From NCBI GenBank assembly GCA_033032865.1, contig JAWHQI010000121.1:4402001-4466000 (forward strand): DNA of 64,000 bases, in the 5' to 3' direction. This DNA is from Dactylorhiza incarnata (taxonomy: Eukaryota > Streptophyta > Magnoliopsida > Asparagales > Orchidaceae). The notes beneath the pieces are model-generated. The model saw nothing but the letters and a program-made list of their open reading frames with translations, made no database searches and was not told the DNA's origin. Shown here piece after piece: positions 46,601 to 56,448 of the stretch (position 1 is the stretch's first letter; every line of letters begins with the position of its first letter). The position numbers were made by a program, and so were the translations under genes.

Positions 46601-47402
46601 CTCCTCCTCCATTAACTCCCCCTTCTCTCTCTCTCTCTTCCAAATTGGGCTTTCTCTCTCCTGACCGATTTCCTTGAAATTGAATGGCCTATTCAGTAGC
46701 ACTCAATCCCATTAGGTGTTGGACCACCTCAATTGGGTCTAGCCCAAGTGAATTGGGTTCAATTTGGGTAAAATAGGTCATTTTGACCCAAATTTAGGAT
46801 AAGGTTGACTTTGGTCAAATTGAACAATTGGGTTGACCCCAATGGGTGGCTTAGGCTCCATTGGCTTCCCTAAAGGGTTGGGAAGGTCTAGGTAGGTTCA
46901 ATTTGGCAAGGTGAGGGTGAATTGCCCCTTTATAGTGCACTTTTGACCAAATTAGGGCTAGGGTTGACTTAGGGTAAATTGGCCAAATTAGAGGTTCCAT
47001 GATGGGGCTTTTTGGTCCACTAGGTTCCTAGTATTCCTATAAGGGTAAGGGCATGGTCAACTTGTCATGGTGGAGGCCAATTGACCCTAATTGAGTTAGT
47101 TTGGACAATTTAGGGCTAAGGTTGACTTTAGTCAAATTGGCCTCTTTGGTTGACCCCAATGAGTCCTTGATGATCTGAGGAGACCCCTAATGGGCTAGGG
47201 ATGTTATGGTGGGGTTAATGGTTCAAGGTGGGGCCCTAAAGTCCAACCCTAGGCTTGGTATTTGAAGATTGCTATTTGTAGACCACTTGAGTTTTCTCCT
47301 TCTCACCTAAGTTCACATGGTCTTGAGCTCTTCCTATGGTTTTGTCATGACCTAGTTATGACAAAACCAACTTAGTGGTCTAGTTGTTTGGGGGATGTTG
47401 CA
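43648..47402 (-). repeat. Chromovirus E 5' LTR (with about 1-kb internal deletion)
   Basis: Plus-strand ends TGTAAGACCCC (43648) and GGGGGATGTTGCA (47402). Compared with the left LTR, the segment equivalent to 34874-35876 is missing; the junction near 44503-44520 falls in the shared word CTAGGTT. A TATA candidate (minus, TATAAAGGGG) is at about 46926-46935 and is conserved in the left LTR near 38290. Confidence 0.85.
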
Positions 47403-47836
47403 CTTCTACACTCGTGTGGACTTCTATAGAGGCGCGGATCCTTTTCTGTGCTTGAAATTCGATGTTTATTCTCAGGAATTCGTTTTGGAGCACCTTGATT
47501 GAGTATTGACTCAATCCACTTAAGGTACATCACATTTGTTACCTTTATTATTTCTTGATTCATGAAATCGCAAGGTCCTTAAACTCTTTTATGTTGTTCT
47601 TGCTCGTTTATTCTGTTGCGCATATATGATATGTTGTTCATTTTGATGTAAAAGAAAACCCAACAGTAGGGCAGTGACCTGATAATATAGATCTAGGACA
47701 TCTTATCATAGTAGGTATAAAAGCTCTAATAAAATTAATATGCAGCTAGATTTGATTTCATCGGGATTGGAAGATTGAGATTGAGTTGATGGCTTACCGA
47801 CATTACACCATAAGGAGACTTCTTTATATGTAGTTT
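47403..47836. other. Unassigned sequence, no gene seen
   Basis: About 430 bp right of chromovirus E. No ORF, LTR terminus or RNA gene was recognised. It could be the flank into which chromovirus E inserted or a fragment of another LTR. Confidence 0.4.
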
Positions 47837-47845
47837 ATATATATA

Positions 47846-47879
<34 letters not shown>

Positions 47880-47898
47880 TATAGACACACACACACAT

Positions 47899-47979
<81 letters not shown>

Positions 47980-47987
47980 CACACACA
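47837..47987. repeat. Compound microsatellite (TA)n (GA)n (CA)n (TA)n
   Basis: Runs of TA/ATA, GAGAGAGAGAGA, ACACAC and a long TATATA array, then CACACA directly before TGTTGCGG at 47988. The minus-strand ORFs of Tyr/Ile/Val here are artefacts. Confidence 0.95.
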
Positions 47988-49618
47988 TGTTGCGGTCTAC
48001 TCGATCCCCCTTAACCGGTTCGAAATCGACCGTCTTAGCCCGGGAGCGGACGAGGGCGCAAACAGTCATGAACGAGCACGCAAACAGTCATGGATGAGCA
48101 TGCAAACAGTCATAGAGAAACGAGAAGACTGATAAGAGATCTTTTTATCGTGGAAAACACCGAAAAGAGGTGAAAAACCACACGGTCGGCTCAGAGCCGA
48201 CCGAAATGCGTTATTAGCTGCTTCCTTACAGGGTTTTGAAATGAAATTGAGGGCAACAGGCCGCGCCTCGTTACAATGGGGGTGAGAGAGAGAAGTGCCC
48301 GGAGGGTGACAGACCACCGCTCATGGAGCTAAGTACTTTCTTCGACCGCAGTGGGAAGCACTGCGTTCTGGAGTCTGAATGGTCTTCTGTGCACACTGGG
48401 AGTCTTGGGCTTCGCGTTCTGAGTGTTCGAGTGTCTTTTTCGTTCACTTGGCAGGGCCCAGAGTCTGACGTCTCCTTGGTGGTGATGACCAATGCGCGGT
48501 CCTGTACCGAGGAAAACTTGGAGGAAGAGAGTAAAAACCTCTAAGGTTCCGTTTGTTAGGTCGGAATTGGAGCGTTAGAATTAGAATTCCATTAACAATT
48601 CCAATTCCAGCATTCGACGGCCATAAAATCACCTCGGAATTGGAATTCATTTCAATTCCCATAGGAATTGATTTTAGAGGAAACACACCTCCCTCAATTC
48701 CGACCTCACGAGGTCTTCAATTGTAATTCCCACACTTACCAGTGTGTCTCCGACTCTCATAAAAGGACATCGAATATAAGGGAGATCTTTAAGGGCGGCT
48801 TCGAAGATGAGGAAGATCTCCAAGGGTGACTCTCTCTGTTTTGCACTTAGGAAGGAAGGAGGGAGAAGGAGGGAATGAGAAAAGAAGAGAGCCCTGAGGT
48901 CCTATTTATAGGCTCCATGGGTGGTTATGCGGATAATCGCAGACCATAACAACCATAATCACTAAACGTAGACCGATTTCGTAGGAAATATGATACGCAT
49001 TAATTAGGTAAACCTTTATATGCAAACCAAGGCCATCTCGGATATCCGCACCCGCCCACTACGGGTGGTTACACTGGCGGTTACGCGGGGGTTACCCGCC
49101 AATTGGATGGTGGAGAGTCCATCTGGAGGATCGGGCGGTGGCGGTCGAGGCCCCGACCGGCGACGAGGGAACCGCCCGGCGACGAAGGCGACCGGCAAGG
49201 AGGGCGACCAGCGAGGAGTGGAGGTCGGCCATGGGCGGGCGGCCGGGAGGCCCTTGGCCGAGGTCATGCGGCCATGGGCGGTCGGCCGGGAGGCCTCCCG
49301 CGGCCGCAAGCGAACGACCACGGGCGGCTGGCCGGGTGGCCAGCTGCGAGGCTATGCGCCGGATGGCCAACTGGTTGGCCGAAGGCGTGCGGCCAAGCGG
49401 GGCCGGCCGGCCCTCCGTCCGCAAAGCTAGGCTGCGCGCCGCGGGCGTGCAGCAACGGGCGGGCGGCCGCTGGGCTGAATGCGCTGCCGATCGGCCAAGC
49501 ACGCCAATGGCGCGCGGCCATAGGAAGCTAGCAGGTCATGCGGTCCGGTCGTGCCTTGGTGCGCGGCCAAGACCGGCCGAACGGTCGGCCGCGAGGCCTA
49601 CTGACCATGCTTCCGACA
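47988..49618 (-). repeat. Probable solo LTR inserted in a microsatellite
   Basis: Starts TGTTGCGGTC directly after the CA/TA microsatellite and ends ...CTTCCGACA directly before another TA microsatellite (49619-49704). A minus-strand TATA box (CCTATAAATAGG) is at about 48899-48910. Its U3 side (49060-49610) is very GC-rich, with repeated GGCCGG/CGGCCG words. No internal retroelement genes adjoin it. A clean target duplication cannot be proved because both flanks are low-complexity. ORFs in several frames at 49016-49728 reflect base composition. Confidence 0.5.
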
Positions 49619-49704
49619 CATATATATATAGATACATATACATAGACAACAGATATATATATAAACACACATATATATATACACACATATATATATATAT
49701 ATAT
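49619..49704. repeat. TA/CA-type microsatellite
   Basis: TATATATATAGATACATATACATAGACA and TATATATATA runs. It appears to be the right half of the repeat interrupted by the proposed solo LTR. Confidence 0.9.
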
Positions 49705-49857
49705 GATAGGTCCTCATCCTTTTTGTAGAGAAATTCGGGCTGTGATTAGCCGAAAACCCCACTCCCCAATAAGATGGTGGAGGCATGGGCAAGAAAGAGG
49801 AGAAAACCGTCCCAAATCGCAACCACAACCGCCGCAACCGCCGCACGAAGCCTCGCA

Positions 49858-50590
49858 CAGCGACGCGCGTCCGCGCGGCCCCGCGATGCACCGCGCGGCA
49901 CCGTGCGGCAACGCGTGGCACCGCGCGGCACCGCGCGCTTCCGAGCGGCACCGCGCGCGTCCGCGCCGCACCGCGCACGTCCGCGCCGCACCGCGCGCGT
50001 CCGCGCCGCACCGCGCGCGTCCGCGCCGCACCTCCCGCGTCCGCGCCGCACCGCGCGCGTCCGTGCCGCACCGCGCGCGTCCGCGCCGCACCGCGCGCGT
50101 CCGCGCCGCACCGCGCGCGTCCGCGCCGCACCGCGCGCGTCCGCGCCGCACCGCGCGCGTCCGCGCCGCACCGCGCGCGTCCGCGCCGCACCGCGCGCGG
50201 CCACGCGGCACCGCCAAGCCCACACGGCATCGCGTGCGTCTGCGTGGCACCGCGCGCTTCCGGTCGGCACCGCGCGCGTCTGCGCGGCACCGCGCGCTTA
50301 CGGGCGGCACCGCGCCCATCCGCGCGGCATCGCGCGCGTCCGTGCGTCACCGCACATCCGCGCGGCACCGCGCCTCCGCGCGGCACTGCGCACACCCGCG
50401 CAGCACCGCGCACGTCCGCGCGGCACCGTGCATCCGCGCGGCACCGCGCATCCGCGCGGCACCGCACACTGCCATGCGGCATCGCCCGGCCGCGCGGCAC
50501 CTCCCGGCCGCGCGGCACCGCGCGAGTCTGCATGTCTGCGCGGCACCGCCTGGATGCGCAGTACCGCACGCTCGGCACCGCACGCGGCCG
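49858..50590. repeat. GC-rich 20-bp minisatellite
   Basis: Unit CCGCGCGCGTCCGCGCCGCA, nearly perfect for about 12 copies between 49960 and 50200, with degenerate copies to about 50590. It is extremely CpG-dense. Because the 20-bp unit contains no stop in any frame, open frames of 200-355 codons appear on both strands. They are 20-residue repeats of Arg/Ala/Pro/His and are not credible genes. Confidence 0.9.
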
Positions 50591-51180
50591 TGCGGTGGGT
50601 GCGGTGCCGGTTGGCCTCCCACGCCATCGGGCACGCTCTCCGGCCCCTCTCGCCTCTCCCCCGGTCGGCCCCTTTCATCTCGGTCTCGCCCGGCTCCATT
50701 TGCACGTTTGCAATGTAAACGCTTGACTGTTGCACTTCAACGTTACAAAGTTCACTCCGTGCGCACTTGAACGTTGCAAAGTTCACGATGCGCGCAGTTG
50801 CTAACTCTACGTTTTCTCTTAAGATTGCAGGATTTGCAAATTGCAATCAGGAACGCGAACTGCCCGAACTGCCCGAGGGGCGAAGTCGTCATATTCGGAA
50901 AGTGGTGATCCGTGTGCTCCCGATCAACGTTCAAGATCGGCTTGTCAGGTGGTTACGACCGCGAAATTACCGAGCCGCCCGCGGCCAAGTCTATAAAAGG
51001 GCCCCTGAATCCTCATTTGAAAAGGACTGAATTTTGGCATCCGAGAGAGCTCTCTAAAGAATTCCCTCAGAGATCTCCTTCGCGACTTGAAGATCTCCTT
51101 CGCGGCTCAAGGATCTCCATCGCCGCTTGAAGATCGCTTGCGGACTTTGAAGACCTCCCAAGCGGTTTCTACTCCGCTCT
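50591..51180 (+). promoter_or_regulatory. TATA-bearing region upstream of Tat-C gag (possible 5' LTR)
   Basis: TATA box CTATAAAAGG at 50991-51000, about 190 bp before the Tat-C gag ATG. Downstream are four diverged copies of a ..GACTTGAAGATCTCCTTCGCGG.. motif (51062-51160). The LTR limits cannot be placed because no second LTR copy is in the window. Upstream, 50700-50850 contains words of the type AACGTTGCAAAGTTCAC repeated three times. Confidence 0.45.
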
Positions 51181-52100
51181 GATGAGTGAGACAGTTCCAA
51201 ACTATTCAGATCTCGTGCACCGGGTGGAGGCGCAGATCGCGGCGAATGAGGCCATAGAGGCTCATCGCCAACAATTCGAAGGAAGTCAGAAGAGGAGGAA
51301 GGGGCAGGAGCAGGTCCCCAGAAGACAGGAGGGGTCTGGAAGAGCACCGGAACCATGATCAGGGCCGAGACTTTCGAAGGGATCAGGGTCCCCGGCCTCC
51401 GCGAGACTACACTCCCCTCAACACGTCACGAACGAGCGTGCTTTATGCCATTCAAGAAAGCCCGGCGTTCCGTAGGCCGAGGCCGCCAATCCCAAATGAA
51501 AGAACCGACCAATCGAAGTATTGTGAGTTCCTTGGAGGAGCTGGTCACACAACTGAAGAGTGCACCAGGTTGAAGGAAGAAATTGAGTGTCTTGTCAGGC
51601 AAGGGCTCCTCGGAATGTTCCTACAAGGACAACTGCCAAATCAGCCGCAGCAACCAAGGCAGCCAAGAGATCAACCTCCTGCACCCCACGACGCTGCGGC
51701 GGGAAGGCCGATGGTTGGAGAAGTCGAAACTATAGCCGGGTCTCCTAACCTCGCCGCTCAAATTCATTCCATTGCTAGGCCCGAGAGGGGACATGAAGAC
51801 AAGAAGCTGAAGCAAGACACCATCATCACCTTCAAAGATGAAGATCTAGAGGGGTTACGGCTGTCACACCAAGACCCGCTCGTAATCAATGCTGGGATCG
51901 GGGATCCTTGTTTCAACGTCAAGAGAATACCAGTCGACAATGGGAGCTCGGTGGACGTCATGTTCCCCTCCACTCTGCAGAGCATGAAGCTCACCAAAGA
52001 ACACCTTAGCCCAGCAGCAGGGCCTGTCTACGGTTTTGATAACCGCACCGTTCCAGTCCAGGGCATGATTACCCTTCCGGTGACACTGGCGAGTTTCTAA
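51181..52100 (+). pseudogene. gag: Tat-C gag remnants and protease
   Basis: ATG 51181 opens about 58 codons (MSETVPNYSDLVHRVEAQI, a helical start rich in Gln/Glu/Arg) and stops at 51355-51357. The next piece (about 51360-52100) begins near the gag C-terminus: a damaged knuckle YCEFLGGAGHTTEEC, where a His position of the CxFH....GH....C pattern has become Leu. Protease follows (RIPVDNGSSVDVMF). The capsid core found in Tat-A (about 150 residues) is missing between the two parts, so gag has an internal deletion. TAA at 52098-52100 precedes a frameshift. Confidence 0.7.
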
Positions 52101-53690
52101 GACAAACAACTCACGTCATCCAGTTCGTAGTCGTGGAGTCAAGCTCCGCCTACAACGCAATCTTCGGGAGGCCGCTCCAGTCTGTGTTCGGAGCCATTCC
52201 CTCAATCCCGCACTTAGCTATGAAATTTCCGACTGCCGCTGGAGTAGGAGTCGTTCGTGGGAACCAAGAGGCGGCCAGCACCTGCTACCTGAAGCAAGCC
52301 CAATCGGCAAAGGCGACCGCCCTAAGCATCGACAACTTTGACCTTCGAGATGAAACTACTTTGCAGAAGGGGATGCCCTTCGAAGGATTGGTAGTAGTGT
52401 CGCTCTCCCAACGGGATTCGACTTGGACAGTCCAAGTCGGGTCCCTCTTGTCGCAAGAAGAACAGGAAGAATTCACAGCCTTCCTGCAGGAGAACGAAGA
52501 CATTTTCGCTTGGAGCCCAGAAGACATGTCTGGTGTAGATCCCGAAGTCATTTTTGACTCTTTAAACATTAACCCAGCCTGCAGGCCTGCGATACAAAAG
52601 AAGAGGAACTTTGCCCCTGAACGAGTAAAGGCGATCGAAGAAGAAGTAACAAAGCTCATGGAGGGGCGGTTCATCCGCGAAGCAGAATACCCCACGTGGC
52701 TCGCTAACGTGGTGATGGTGAAGAAGGCCCCGGGGAAATGGAGAATGTGCGTCGACTACAGCAACCTGAACCAGGCGTGCACAAAAGACAGCTTCCCTCT
52801 TCAAAGGATTGATCAGCTCGTCGACGCAACGGCAGGCCACGAGCTGCTCAGCTTCATGGATGCTTACTCAGGCTACAACCAGATAAGGATGGATCCCTCA
52901 GACGAGGAGCACACCGCCTTCCGCACCGACAAAGGAGTCTAGTGCTACAAGGTAATGTCGTTCGGCCTTAAAAATGTCGGAGCGACATACCAAAGACTGA
53001 TGAACAAGGTCTTCAAGGACCTCATCGGGGAGACAATGGAGGTATACGTGGATGATATGCTAGTGAAGAGCGTCCACCGTTGCGACCACTTGAAAGTCTT
53101 GGGAAAGTGCTTTCAGCATCTTCGTCGCTTCTGAATGCGGCTCAACCCCAGCAAATGCGTGTTCGGTGTGACGACGGGGATGTTCCTGGGTTTCATGGTA
53201 AACCACCAGGGAATTGAGGCCAACCCCGAGAAGATCAAGGTGTTGGAGGACATGTCGCCACCTCGCTTAATCAAGGAAGTACAACGCCTGAATGGGAGGA
53301 TCACCGCATTGTCTCGTTTCCTATTACGAACGGGGGAAAAGTACCTCCCTTTCTTCAAGATCCTCCGGGGAGCGCGCCACACCGGGTTCCAGTGGACGGA
53401 CGAGTGGCAGACGGCTTTCAAACATCTCAAATGATACCTGGCCTTGCCTTTTCTCCTGTCAAAGCCAATCCCCGGGGAAACCCTATTCTTGTACCTGGCA
53501 GTTTCGCCTACAACCCTCAGTTCAGTGCTAGTGAAAGATGAAGGAGGGGTACAACGGCCAATCTACTACCTCAGCAAAGTTCTCACCGATACCGAAACCC
53601 GATACCCGGCGGCAGAAAAAATAGCCTTAGCTCTCGTCTTCTCGGCACGGAAGCTTCGGCCCTACTTCCAAGCACACACAGTAAAAGTAC
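52101..53690 (+). pseudogene. pol: Tat-C reverse transcriptase and first RNase H
   Basis: The segment SSSAYNAIFGRPLQ ends protease. RT has FAWSPEDMSGVDP, KWRMCVDYSNLN, FMDAYSGYNQI and the catalytic YVDD at 53044-53055. RNase H has FQWTDEWQTAFKHLK and SKVLTDTETRYPAAEKIALALVFSARKLRPYFQAH. In-frame stops: TAG at 52940-52942, TGA at 53132-53134 (an Arg position in relatives, CGA to TGA) and TGA at about 53432-53434. It is clearly non-functional. Confidence 0.85.
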
Positions 53691-54550
53691 TGACTCAGCT
53701 CCCGCAACAAACAATCTTCCAGATGCCAGAAGTCTCAGGGAGACTAGTGAAGTGGGCGGTGATGCTTGGCGAGTTCGAAATCCAATTATTACCCCGGCCA
53801 GGCATCAAGTCACAAGTGCTTGCCGACTTTGTTGTAGAGTATACCATTCCACCGGAAACGGCTCCTGTCAGAGATATCACCACCCCCCGTTGGACTCTCT
53901 ACGTCGATGGTGCTTCAGGAGCTGAAGGAGCTGGAGCAGGATTGCTTCTCATAAGCCCCAATGAGATCACCCTGGAGTATGGCCTCAGATTGAAGTTCCC
54001 AGCAACCAACAATATCGCATAGTACGAGGCTCTGATCGTCGAGCTCCAACTCGCCATCGATTGCAAAGTTGAGAGACTGGAAATTCACGCGGACTCTCAA
54101 CTTGTAGTCTCGCAAGTTGAGGGAGATTACGAGGCCATGAACGACCAGATGGCGCAGTACCTCACATTTGTAAAGTCGCTACTTTAGAAGATTCCATCAT
54201 ACCAAATTCTGCACATCCCTCGGGAACAGAATTCTAGGGCGGACGCGCTCTATAAGCTGGCAACTTCACCAACCAGCTATCAATCCCGAAGACGTCGAGT
54301 GGAAGAAATAATGGCTCCAAGTATCCCAGGGCCATGGGAAATTGCGACCATTAATGAAGAAGAGTCATCTTGGATGACCCCTCTACGGGCCTACCTCGAG
54401 CATGGGCACCTCCCCGAGGACCGTTTGGAAGCACGGAGATTGCGTATGCGAGCGACATCGTTCACCATCATAGATGGGGAAATATACAAACGGGCATTCT
54501 CGGGGCCCTACCAAAGTGTTCGCGCGCCAGCGAAGCAGACTACGCCCTGA
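53691..54550 (+). pseudogene. pol: Tat-C RNase H tail and archaeal-type RNase H
   Basis: RNase H tail (QMPEVSGRLVKWAVMLGEFEIQ), then the second RNase H: WTLYVDGASGAEGAGAGLLLISP with the first Asp, FPATNN followed by TAG (54020-54022) and YEALIVELQLAI, then IHADSQLVVSQVEGDYEA. TAG at about 54185-54187 precedes KIPSYQILHIPREQNSRADAL with the terminal Asp. A connector (WMTPLRAYLEHGHLPED) leads to TGA at 54548-54550. The second RNase H places the element in the Tat lineage. Confidence 0.8.
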
Positions 54551-55606
54551 GAGAGGTGCATGGGGGGGTGTCTGCGGTGAGCATCTCGGAGGAAAGGCGC
54601 TGGCCCAGAAGATCTTTCGCCAAGGTTTCTATTGGCCGACAATGAAAAAAGACGCAACTGAGCTTGTCCAGAAATGCAGGAGCTGTCAGATTCATGCTAA
54701 CGTACCTCACCAGCCCCCGGTCGCACTAACTACACTCCAGAGTGCGTGGCCATTCACACAATGGGGAATTGATCTCCTCGGCCCCCTGCCTATGGCATCC
54801 CGGCAGAGATAATTCATCATTCTAGCCATTGATTACTTCACCAAGTGGGTGGAAGCTGAGCCCTCGGCAAAAATCACGGAGGAGAATGCCAAACAGTTCG
54901 TCTGGAAGAACATCATCTGCCGCTTTGGTATCCCAGCAACAATCATCGCCGACAACGACACCCAGTTTACCGGGAAATCATTCACCAAGATGTGCGAGGA
55001 ACTGAAGATCAATCTCCTCCACACCGCCATAGCACATCCACAAACGAATGGGAAAGTGGAGGTCACCAACCGCACAATCCTCAAAGGGTTGAAGACACGT
55101 CTCAAAGAAGCTGGGGGGCAATGGGTGGATGCGCTCCCAAATGTGCTATGGGCATACTGCACGACAGAGAGGACTCCAACTGGAGAGACGCCGTACAACC
55201 TCTGCTACGGGACCGAAGCTGTCATCCCCGTAACATCGGAGTACCAAGCATCCGGGTGCTGACTTTCGATCCCAGCTAGAATGACGGACTACTTCGCGAA
55301 AACCTCGACTTAATCTCCGAAACTCGAGACAACGCCGCCCAGCGCGTCGCTACCTACAAAAGGCGTGTGGCCCGACTCTACGACAGAAGGGTAAAGCCCA
55401 GGCCAATCAACGTCGGAGATCTCGTCCTATGCAACATTGAAGCAGCCGAGAAAGGCCCGCAGAAAGACAAACTCTCACCAGCATGGGAAGGACCTTACGT
55501 GGTCACCGCGGAAGTAAAGCCTGGAACATTCAAGGTCAGAACGGTGGAAGGAAAGACCCTCCCGCGCACCTGGAACGCGCAGAACCTGCGCCGCTTTTTT
55601 CAATAA
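54551..55606 (+). pseudogene. pol: Tat-C integrase
   Basis: Zinc domain (EVHGG...EHLGGKALAQKI; CRSCQIHA). The core has Asp in WGIDLLGPLP, Asp in IADNDTQF and Glu in NGKVEVTNRT, broken by TAA at about 54810-54812, TGA at 55260 and frame changes. The C-terminal module is VNVGDLVL-like: INVGDLVLCNIEAAEKGPQKDKLSPAWEGPYVV, ending NAQNLRRFFQ-stop at 55604-55606. No chromodomain. Confidence 0.85.
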
Positions 55607-55626
55607 TTTCCCTTACTTCATTATGT

Positions 55627-55880
55627 AAAAGTCGTGAGCCTCGACTCGCGCAAAACTATCTTATCACAATTTTGTGTAAAAGCCGCGGGCCTCGACTCGC
55701 GCAAACTATCTTACTGCAATTTTATTAAAAAGGCGCGAGCCTCGTTTCGCGCAAACTACTTCTCTACAATTATTCCAAATGTGAAAGCCGCAAGCCTCGA
55801 CTCGCGCAAGCTATCTTCCTATAATTATTATGTTTTATAAAAGCCGTGAGCCTCGACTCACACAAGCTATCTCTCAACGA
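55627..55880 (+). repeat. Tat-C tandem repeat 1 (about 49-57 bp, five copies)
   Basis: Units start TAAAAGCCG.GAGCCTCGACTCGCGCAA.CTATCTT and end in an AT-rich spacer, at about 55627, 55676, 55727, 55781 and 55838. It lies directly after pol. Confidence 0.85.
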
Positions 55881-55896
55881 TTGCTCAATATTACTT

Positions 55897-56330
55897 GGGG
55901 CCAGTTCCCCAGTGATCTCACGCTACCCGGTTCGAAGCGTCCGCCCTTCCCCGGTAGTAAGATCACGGCACCGCCAGGGCCTTCCCCCCTCACAGTCGCC
56001 CACGGTTCGAAGGGTCTGCTCTTCACCGCTACTCGGGGCCAGTTCCCCAGTGATCTCGCACTACCCGGTTCGAAGCGTCCGCCCTTCCCCGGTAGTAAGA
56101 TCAAGGCACCGCCAGGGCCTACCCCCCTCAGGGTCGACCACGGTTCGAAGCGTCTGCCCTTCACCGCTACTCGGGTCCAGTTCCCCAGTGATCTCACGCT
56201 ACTCGATTCTAAGCGTCCGCCCTTCCCCAGAAGTAAAATCACGGCACCGCCAGGGCCTGCCCCCTCACGGTCGCCCACGGTTCGAAGCGTCCGCCCTTCA
56301 CCTCTGCTCGGGGCCAGTTCCGCACAAACC
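55897..56330 (+). repeat. Tat-C tandem repeat 2 (about 138 bp, just over three copies)
   Basis: Units begin GGGGCCAGTTCCCCAGTGAT at about 55897, 56035 and 56173, with a partial fourth near 56308. The matching open frames on both strands (up to 184 codons) are repeat-driven. Confidence 0.9.
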
Positions 56331-56383
56331 TCACAAAGGAATAACAAAAGAAGAGCCAAAAATAGGCGGTGAACAAAGAATTA

Positions 56384-56415
56384 TGAAAGGAGGGTATTAG
56401 ATCTAGTTTACTCTA

Positions 56416-56448
<33 letters not shown>

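Larger units (their letters stand above)
34471..47402 (-). mobile_element. Chromovirus E (Tekay/Del-like Ty3/gypsy), minus strand
   Basis: Right (5') LTR 43648-47402, left (3') LTR remnant 34471-38764, internal region 38765-43647. It has gag with a knuckle, protease, RT, RNase H, integrase and a chromodomain-like end. Very long LTRs (at least 3.7 kb), the initiator tRNA-Met primer site and a C-terminal chromodomain fit the Tekay/Del clade. The left LTR is cut at 34471 by copia-C, and the right LTR has lost about 1 kb internally. Pol keeps one continuous frame with only TAG interruptions. Confidence 0.85.
51181..56383 (+). mobile_element. Tat-C: internal region of a third Tat element, decayed and cut by copia-D
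   Basis: Plus-strand order: shortened gag, protease, RT, RNase H, archaeal-type RNase H, integrase, then two tandem-repeat blocks (55627-55880 and 55897-56330), as in Tat-A. The copia-D LTR begins at 56384, so the antisense gene and 3' LTR would lie beyond the window. It is diverged from Tat-A and belongs to a separate family. Confidence 0.8.

Noticed and set aside
47735..48069. Tyr/Ile-rich and Val/Cys-rich minus ORFs
   Set aside because: Translation of a TA/CA microsatellite.
48903..49620. Possible host gene in the GC-rich region
   Set aside because: Frames open in several phases reflect GC composition and repeated GGCCGG words; no domain, splice or start signals.
49598..50770. Very long ORFs (up to 355 codons) on both strands
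   Set aside because: They are produced by a stop-free 20-bp minisatellite; the peptides are 20-residue Arg/Ala/Pro/His repeats.
55830..56400. Overlapping 180-codon ORFs on both strands
   Set aside because: They derive from the 138-bp tandem repeat after Tat-C pol and have no domain.
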